Part shown: in pieces, positions 15,814 to 20,231 of the stretch
Layout: every line of letters begins with the position of its first letter
Position numbering within the stretch: position 1 is the first letter of the stretch
The notes under the pieces: generated by a model
Seen by the model: only the letters and a program-made list of their open reading frames with translations
Told to the model about the DNA's origin: nothing
Database searches by the model: none
Assembly (NCBI GenBank): GCA_031547305.1
Contig: JAVBSC010000034.1
Coordinates: 1-20,231, forward strand
Direction of reading: 5' to 3'
DNA from: JAVBSC01 sp031547305
GTDB lineage: Bacteria; Desulfobacterota; Desulfovibrionia; Desulfovibrionales; Desulfovibrionaceae
Length of the DNA stretch: 20,231 bases
Translations under genes and position numbers: made by a program

Positions 15814-15817
15814 AAAT

Positions 15818-17209
15818 ATGAAAATGACAACTTCCACTAAAATCCCGCGTATTTTGATCGCCGGGCTGTCCGGCGGCTCCGGCAAGAGCATGCTCTGCCT
15901 GGGCCTGGCGCGCGCTTTGGCGCGGCGCGGCCTGGCGGTGCGGCCTTTCAAAAAAGGACCGGATTATATTGACGCGGCCTGGTTGGGGCTGGCGGCGGGC
16001 CGCCCGGCCCGGAACCTGGATCCCTTCATGGCGGACGCTGACTTGCTGCCCGGTCTGTTCATTCACGGCGTGGGGCAGGGCGGATGCGCGGATATCGCGC
16101 TTATCGAAGGCAACCGGGGGTTGTTTGACGGCCGGGATCTGGCGGGGTCCTGCTCCAGCGCTGAACTGGCCAGGCGCTTGAAGGCTCCGGTCATTCTGAC
16201 TTTGGACTGCACCAAAATGACCCGCACAGCGGCAGCCCTGGTCAGCGGCTGCAAACATTTCGAGCCCGGCCTGCATTTGGGCGGGGCAATCCTGAACCGG
16301 GCCACCCGGGCCAGGCACCGGGCCATTCTGAAGCAGGCCGTGGAAGAGCTGGCGGCAACCAAGGTTTTTGGGCTGCTGCCCCGGCTGAAGGAGCCGCCCA
16401 TCGCCGAACGCCATATGGGCCTGGCCTTTGACGGGCAGGGACGGGAAGCTCAAAGCATCTTGGACAGCCTGGCGGACTTGGTGGAAGTCAACTGCGACAT
16501 CCAGGCCATTCTGGCCCTGGCGGCCGAAGCCCCGCCGCTTGAGGCGGACGGCTTGCCGGAATATTTGCGCCCGCAGAAATCCCGCGCCCACCAACCGCGC
16601 ATCGGTTACGTCAAGGACGCGGCCTTCTGGTTTTATTACCAGGAAAACCTGGAAGCCCTGCGCCTGGCCGGGGCCGACCTGATCGAACTTTCCCTGCTGG
16701 ATCCGGCCCCCTGGCCCGAAAATCTGGCCGGACTGTACCTGGGCGGCGGCTTCCCAGAGCTTTATGCCGGAGCCCTGGCCGCTAATCCCCAGCGCCGCGC
16801 GTCCGTACGGAATTTTGTGGAGGCCGGCCGGCCGGTGTACGCGGAATGCGGCGGGCTGATGTATCTGGCCCGGAGTCTGCGCGTGGATGGCCGGGATTAC
16901 CCCATGGCCGGGGTGTTCCCCCTGGATCTGGAATTTTGCCCCAGCCCGCAGGGCCTGGGCTATGTGGAAGCCGGCGTGAAAGCCGCAAACCCCTTCCACC
17001 CGCTCAACTCCACCCTGCGCGGCCACGAGTTCCACTACTCCCGCCCCCTGGCCGCTCCGCCGGGCACAGTTCTTCGACTGAAGGAAGGCTGCGGCCTGGG
17101 CAACAACCAAGACGGCCTGGCCCATAAAAACTGCCTGGCCTCCTACACCCATATCTACGCTCCCGGCGCGCCGCACTGGGCCAGAAATTTTGTAAAAGCC
17201 TGTTATTAG
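15818..17209 (+). CDS. cbiA: Cobyrinate a,c-diamide synthase
   Basis: The 463-residue two-domain amidase uses ATP and glutamine to amidate the a and c side chains of cobyrinate, in the anaerobic cobalamin pathway. The N-terminal domain has a P-loop, GLSGGSGKS at 16-24, and KKGPDYID at 45-52. The C-terminal class I glutaminase-like domain has the nucleophile C344 in AECGGL and histidines in GHEFHYS (H403) and YTHIYAP (H445). ATG 15818 has only a distant aaggga (15797-15802) as ribosome binding site; ATG 15824 is an alternative. No other cobalamin gene and no B12-riboswitch-like sequence is nearby. It is flanked on both sides by related palindromic repeats. A Ni-sirohydrochlorin amidase (CfbB) is a less likely alternative in this type of organism. 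Confidence 0.9.
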   Translation: MKMTTSTKIPRILIAGLSGGSGKSMLCLGLARALARRGLAVRPFKKGPDYIDAAWLGLAAGRPARNLDPFMADADLLPGLFIHGVGQGGCADIALIEGNRGLFDGRDLAGSCSSAELARRLKAPVILTLDCTKMTRTAAALVSGCKHFEPGLHLGGAILNRATRARHRAILKQAVEELAATKVFGLLPRLKEPPIAERHMGLAFDGQGREAQSILDSLADLVEVNCDIQAILALAAEAPPLEADGLPEYLRPQKSRAHQPRIGYVKDAAFWFYYQENLEALRLAGADLIELSLLDPAPWPENLAGLYLGGGFPELYAGALAANPQRRASVRNFVEAGRPVYAECGGLMYLARSLRVDGRDYPMAGVFPLDLEFCPSPQGLGYVEAGVKAANPFHPLNSTLRGHEFHYSRPLAAPPGTVLRLKEGCGLGNNQDGLAHKNCLASYTHIYAPGAPHWARNFVKACY

Positions 17210-17237
17210 GGAGTTTGAGGGGGCGGCGCCCCCTCAA
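17209..17237. terminator. Palindromic repeat between convergent genes, possible bidirectional terminator
   Basis: A perfect 10-bp stem (ttgagggggc 17215-17224 with gccccctcaa 17228-17237) has a 3-nt loop. It occupies nearly all of the 32-nt spacer between the cbiA stop and the malic enzyme stop. The gggagttt start and the C-run match the last repeat unit before cbiA. T-runs are poor on both strands. Confidence 0.6.
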
Positions 17238-17241
17238 TTGT

Positions 17242-18555
17242 TCACAAATTATAATTCTTCAAAATAGATTCCATACGGCCACGGGATTTCTCCAGCCGGG
17301 CGGCCAGGGCCTGGCGGTAGGTTGCGAGATCCACATTCTTTTTGGCCGCTTTGCTTTGCATGGCGCTTTCGGCCACGGCCCCGGCCACATATTCCATCAG
17401 GCGCAAGTCCAGGGGCTTGGGGATAATATAATCCAGCCCATAGGTAAAACCTTTGACTCCATAGGCCCGGCAGACGTAATCCGGCACCGGCTCCTTGGCC
17501 AGAGCGGCAATGGCCCTGGCCGCGGCCAGCTTCATGTCCTCGTTGATGCTGGAGGCCCTGGTGTCCAACGCGCCTCGGAATATGTAAGGAAAGCCGGAAA
17601 CGTTGTTGATCTGGTTGGGGAAGTCCGAGCGCCCGGTGCCCACAATGGCGTCCGGCCTGGCCTCTTTGGCGTCGCTGTGGTCTATTTCCGGCTTGGGATT
17701 GGCGCAGGCGAAAATCAGCGGATTTTTGGCCATGCTCCTGACCATCTCCTTGTTCAGCACGCCGGCCACGGAAAGGCCGAGGAACATATCCGCGTTCTTT
17801 ACAGCGTCGGCCAGGGAGGCGTAGCTTTTATCCGTGGCAAACTCCAGCTTTTCCGGGGTAAGATCCTTGCGGCCGTTATGGACATGTCCGCGCGAGTCGA
17901 ACATGGCGATATTCTTGGGGTCCACGCCCATCAGGCAATAAAAGCGGCTGCAGGCAATGGCGGCCGCGCCCGCGCCGTTCACCACCAGGCGCAGATTCTC
18001 TATTTTCTCGCCGGAAATTTCCAGGGCGTTGATCAACCCGGCCCCGGAAATGATCGCCGTGCCGTGCTGGTCATCATGAAACACCGGAATGTTCATTTCC
18101 TTCTTCAGCCGATCTTCAATGTAAAAGCATTCCGGAGACTTGATGTCCTCCAGGTTGATGCCGCCAAAGGTCGGCTCCAGGGCTTTTACGATCTCGCAGA
18201 GCTTGTCCGGATCCCGAACATCCAGGTTTATGTCGTAGCAATCCACATCCGCAAAAACCTTGAATAAAACTCCCTTGCCTTCCATGACCGGCTTGCCGGC
18301 CAGCGGCCCTATGTTGCCCAGGCCCAGCACGGCCGTGCCGTTGGAGACCACGGCCACCAGATTGCCCTTGCCCGTATAGCTGTACGCCAGCTCCGGATCT
18401 TCCTTGATGGCCAGGCAGGCCTCGGCCACCCCCGGACTGTAAGCCAGGGACAAATCCCGTTGATCCCGGCAGGGCTTTACCGGCACCACCTCCACCTTGC
18501 CCGGACGCACCATCGAATGATACTCCAGCGCCTCCTCACGTGTGAACAGGGCCAT
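17242..18555 (-). CDS. Malic enzyme, short form (malate dehydrogenase, decarboxylating)
   Basis: The 437-residue protein covers the malic enzyme domains only and lacks the C-terminal phosphotransacetylase-like domain of MaeB. It oxidises and decarboxylates malate to pyruvate and CO2, making NAD(P)H. Visible features are catalytic Y39 in AYSPGVAE, catalytic K94 in MEGKG, metal ligands E136-D137 in NLEDI and D161-D162 in FHDDQHGTA, and the nucleotide-binding GAGAAA at 194-199. Cofactor preference cannot be fixed from sequence. The start is supported by aaggagt (complement of 18561-18567) 5 nt before the ATG. It is convergent with cbiA and lies downstream of the LacI-family gene on the same strand with a 68-nt gap, so read-through is possible. 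Confidence 0.93.
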   Translation of the reverse strand: MALFTREEALEYHSMVRPGKVEVVPVKPCRDQRDLSLAYSPGVAEACLAIKEDPELAYSYTGKGNLVAVVSNGTAVLGLGNIGPLAGKPVMEGKGVLFKVFADVDCYDINLDVRDPDKLCEIVKALEPTFGGINLEDIKSPECFYIEDRLKKEMNIPVFHDDQHGTAIISGAGLINALEISGEKIENLRLVVNGAGAAAIACSRFYCLMGVDPKNIAMFDSRGHVHNGRKDLTPEKLEFATDKSYASLADAVKNADMFLGLSVAGVLNKEMVRSMAKNPLIFACANPKPEIDHSDAKEARPDAIVGTGRSDFPNQINNVSGFPYIFRGALDTRASSINEDMKLAAARAIAALAKEPVPDYVCRAYGVKGFTYGLDYIIPKPLDLRLMEYVAGAVAESAMQSKAAKKNVDLATYRQALAARLEKSRGRMESILKNYNL

Positions 18556-18598
18556 TTTTCACTCCTTTTTTATTTTAGATGTGGATGTCTGCTTGATT

Positions 18599-18615
18599 GG
18601 GGGACTCCGTCCCCC
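18599..18615. repeat. Small GC hairpin between LacI-family gene and malic enzyme gene
   Basis: A 6-bp stem (ggggga 18599-18604 with tccccc 18610-18615) has a 5-nt loop. On the - strand it comes 8 nt after the LacI-family stop codon and before the malic enzyme start. No T-run follows on that strand, so it is at most a weak terminator. Confidence 0.4.
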
Positions 18616-18623
18616 GGAAAATT

Positions 18624-19643
18624 TTACACTCCCCTGCCTGGCTCGGCGCAGGTGCCCCGCACGATAATGGATGTTGGCAGGGTCTGCTGTATGAGTCCAG
18701 AATTTTTTTTGCGCAGCATGTCCAGCATGCCCCGGCCGGCCATGGTGCCCATTTCCTGGGCCGGCACCCGCACGGTGGTCAGGGGCGGCCAGGCGTGGGA
18801 AGCGAAGTCCACGTCATCGAATCCGGCGATGCTTATGTCCTGCGGGACTCGCAAACCGGCTTCCCGGCAGGCGGTTAGCGCGCCGATGGCCAGCATGTCG
18901 CAGGCGCAAAAAACCGCTGTGGGCGGCTGGGCCAGATCCAGCAACCGGCGCATGGCCAGGTGGCCGTTTTCCAGGGTGGGGGCGAACTCCAGGATGTATT
19001 CCGGGCGCGCGGCCTCGCCTTGCTCACGTATGGCGCGGGTATAGCCCTCCAACCGGCGGCGCACACGGCTGACCTTATCCGGCAGCGCGCCGACAAAAGC
19101 GATGCGCTTATGCCCGAGCCCCAGCAGATAGCGCGTCATTTTGTAAGACGCGGCCAGGTTGTCTATGCCTATATAGTTGTGGCCTGAGCCTTCCAGGACG
19201 TCCCATAAAAAAATGCTGGGCATTTCCTCGCCAAGAGCGAAAATGGCCGGTTCGTTCTCAGTCATGCAACCCACGAAAATGAGGCCGGAAAGCGAGCGCT
19301 CCCGGCACTGGCGCAACAGGTCCAGTTCCAGGCGGGGATCGAAAAGCGTGTTGTTGATGATCACCGGGAAGCCGTGACTGTTAACCACGTCCTGCAGGGC
19401 TATGACCGTGGAGGAAATTTTGGGGGACTCAGCGGTGGGAATGAACAGCCCGAGCACGGAAGACTTGCGGCGCGACAAATCACCGGCCACAGCGTTGTAA
19501 ATGTACCCATGCCGCTTTATAACCCCCTGGACCTTGCGCAGGGTTTCCGGCAGCAAAAGTTTGGGATCATGGATGGCCCGGGAGACCGTGGCCGTGGAGA
19601 CTCCAGCCAACCTGGCTATGTCTTGGATTGTAGGCTTTGTCAT
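18624..19643 (-). CDS. LacI-family transcriptional regulator
   Basis: ATG 19643 is chosen because it puts the helix-turn-helix at residues 4-24 (TIQDIARLAGVSTATVSRAI), as in the family. The frame is open farther upstream, to 19883, but that stretch lies over the operators and is not LacI-like. The product is 339 residues. The hinge helix at 50-61 has L56, the leucine that in LacI wedges into a central CpG step of the operator. A periplasmic-binding-protein-like sensor domain follows (about 62-330), with D161, D249 and FDD at 275-277 as expected for sugar or metabolite binding; the ligand is unknown. No clear ribosome binding site precedes the start. The gene diverges from the type II GAPDH gene, and paired palindromes between them are likely its operators. 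Confidence 0.92.
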   Translation of the reverse strand: MTKPTIQDIARLAGVSTATVSRAIHDPKLLLPETLRKVQGVIKRHGYIYNAVAGDLSRRKSSVLGLFIPTAESPKISSTVIALQDVVNSHGFPVIINNTLFDPRLELDLLRQCRERSLSGLIFVGCMTENEPAIFALGEEMPSIFLWDVLEGSGHNYIGIDNLAASYKMTRYLLGLGHKRIAFVGALPDKVSRVRRRLEGYTRAIREQGEAARPEYILEFAPTLENGHLAMRRLLDLAQPPTAVFCACDMLAIGALTACREAGLRVPQDISIAGFDDVDFASHAWPPLTTVRVPAQEMGTMAGRGMLDMLRKKNSGLIQQTLPTSIIVRGTCAEPGRGV

Positions 19644-19696
19644 TTTGGGCGCACAGCTTCTTCTTGCTAAAATTTCCCTTTTGGCATAGGGAACAA

Positions 19697-19723
19697 AAAA
19701 TATTGCAGGATGTGGTTTGTAAA
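19697..19723 (-). promoter_or_regulatory. Possible promoter of the LacI-family gene
   Basis: On the - strand, TTTACA (complement of 19718-19723) and TATTTT (complement of 19697-19702) are spaced by 15 nt, shorter than ideal. The -35 element lies 3 nt from the operator at 19727-19746, which would suit self-repression. Tentative. Confidence 0.3.
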
Positions 19724-19726
19724 AGG

Positions 19727-19746
19727 CGATGTATGCGCATACATCG
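19727..19746. promoter_or_regulatory. LacI-family operator O1 (perfect 20-bp palindrome)
   Basis: The sequence cgatgtatgcgcatacatcg is a perfect palindrome with a central CpG, the hallmark of LacI-family operators. It lies 84 bp upstream of the LacI-family start codon and shares 16 of 20 bases with the site at 19821-19840. Confidence 0.75.
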
Positions 19747-19778
19747 AAGAAAGCGATACTACATTCGGACGGTATGTC

Positions 19779-19810
19779 AACCCTGGCGGCGCTTTTCTCC
19801 CAGGGTTTTT
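19779..19810 (+). terminator. Terminator-like hairpin between the two operators
   Basis: An 8-bp stem (aaccctgg 19779-19786 with ccagggtt 19800-19807) has a 13-nt loop. The T-run begins in the last stem bases and ends at 19810 (five T in all), so on the + strand it resembles an intrinsic terminator. It would stop any transcript that starts upstream of it and heads toward the GAPDH gene. Confidence 0.4.
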
Positions 19811-19820
19811 GCAAGGCTGT

Positions 19821-19840
19821 TGATGTACGCGCATACATTC
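19821..19840. promoter_or_regulatory. LacI-family operator O2 (imperfect palindrome)
   Basis: The sequence tgatgtacgcgcatacattc has the same core and central CpG as O1, with four differences. Its centre is 94 bp from that of O1, close to nine helical turns. A possible + strand promoter overlaps it: ttgcaa at 19809-19814 and cataca at 19832-19837, 17 nt apart. Binding here would then block the GAPDH gene directly. Confidence 0.7.
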
Positions 19841-19952
19841 CCGGCGAAAGAATCGGACAACTTTTGCAAAAGGGCTCCCGCAACAGACTTTTTTGCGCTA
19901 TATGGGAAACAGTTCGAATACTTATTCACTTTAAACATACAGGAGCATAATC

Positions 19953-20231
19953 ATGGCCAAGGTTAAGGTAGGGGTTATAGGTTACGGTGTAATCGGCCAG
20001 CGTCTGGCGGACGGCGCGGCCCTGCAGCAGGACATGGAGCTCGTGGGCATAGCGGACGTGGCTCCCACCCTGTCCATTCGCGCGCTAAAAGAAAGCGGCA
20101 TGCCTTACAAGCTGTTCTCCGGCAACCCGGACTTTTCCGCCTTCAAGGCGGCGGGCATCCCGATTTCCGGCACCATGGAAGAACTGGTCCAGTCCTGCGA
20201 CATCCTCCTGGACGCGGCCCCTGGCGGCATC
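19953..20231 (+). CDS. gap: Type II (archaeal-type) glyceraldehyde-3-phosphate dehydrogenase, N-terminal part (3' end outside window)
   Basis: The first 93 residues are visible, from ATG 19953 with aggag at 19941-19945. The Rossmann start GVIGYGVIGQRLADG at 6-20, the QQDMELVGI strand after it, and the later AGIPISGTMEEL and DILLDAAPGGI segments follow the order seen in archaeal-type GAPDH, not the bacterial type that begins with GINGFGRIGR. The family oxidises glyceraldehyde-3-phosphate to 1,3-bisphosphoglycerate with NAD(P)+. The catalytic cysteine lies beyond the window edge, so activity cannot be judged here. The gene diverges from a LacI-family regulator and its leader carries a likely operator, so it is probably induced by a sugar or related metabolite. 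Confidence 0.85.
   Translation, partial: MAKVKVGVIGYGVIGQRLADGAALQQDMELVGIADVAPTLSIRALKESGMPYKLFSGNPDFSAFKAAGIPISGTMEELVQSCDILLDAAPGGI

Larger units (their letters stand above)
19644..19952. other. Divergent control region between the LacI-family and type II GAPDH genes
   Basis: This 309-nt gap contains no gene that I can support. It holds operator O1, a terminator-like hairpin, operator O2 and then about 110 nt of leader before the GAPDH start. A further weak promoter candidate (ttgcgc at 19894-19899 with aatact at 19917-19922) lies in the leader. Confidence 0.7.

Noticed and set aside
15622..15817. Cobalamin riboswitch before cbiA
   Set aside because: No B12-box-like sequence was found; the region is made of simple palindromic repeats and A/T-rich sequence.
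14554..15951. Long open frame of 465 codons on the - strand over ilvE
   Set aside because: It is antisense to a clear aminotransferase gene; such shadows are common in high-GC DNA.
19644..19883. N-terminal extension of the LacI-family protein by 80 residues
   Set aside because: The helix-turn-helix begins a few residues after ATG 19643 as in all LacI relatives, and the extension would be translated from the O1 operator and hairpin sequence.

Overview
The window is high-GC bacterial DNA that looks like a member of the Desulfovibrionaceae (sulfate-reducing Desulfobacterota). This is an inference. It rests on an HmcF/TmcB/DsrK-type Fe-S subunit followed by a response regulator and a PAS histidine kinase, a Gram-negative Kdo transferase, a cobyrinate amidase of the CbiA type, and GC-rich palindromes between genes. 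No tRNA, rRNA, CRISPR array or insertion sequence was seen.

Region 1 (1-3389, + strand) has the C-terminal part of a heterodisulfide-reductase-like Fe-S protein, then a single-domain response regulator, then a soluble PAS histidine kinase whose PAS domains carry cysteine triplets. The two spacers after the regulator and kinase genes are rich in hairpins. Region 2 (3546-5722, - strand) is a two-gene unit, a GT4 glycosyltransferase overlapping an L-threonine aldolase by 4 nt. It faces region 1 tail to tail. Region 3 (5869-14427, + strand) is a probable long transcription unit: a DUF4390-like exported protein, an NtrY-like membrane kinase, a soluble PAS-PAS-GAF hybrid kinase, then an overlapping HD-domain/ddl/waaA trio for cell wall and lipopolysaccharide synthesis. 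Region 4 (14536-17209, + strand) has a branched-chain aminotransferase and a stand-alone cbiA flanked by related palindromic repeats. Region 5 (17242-18555, - strand) is a short-form malic enzyme.

Region 6 (18624-20231) is the most interesting part. A LacI-family repressor gene diverges from an archaeal-type (type II) glyceraldehyde-3-phosphate dehydrogenase gene that runs off the window. Their 309-nt shared control region holds two copies of a CpG-centred palindrome 94 bp apart, about nine helical turns, with a terminator-like hairpin between them. This looks like a looping operator pair that serves both the repressor gene and the gap gene.

Several genes concern signalling: three histidine kinases and one free-standing receiver lie in about 11 kb. 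Neither NtrX nor any DNA-binding response regulator is present to pair with the NtrY-like kinase.
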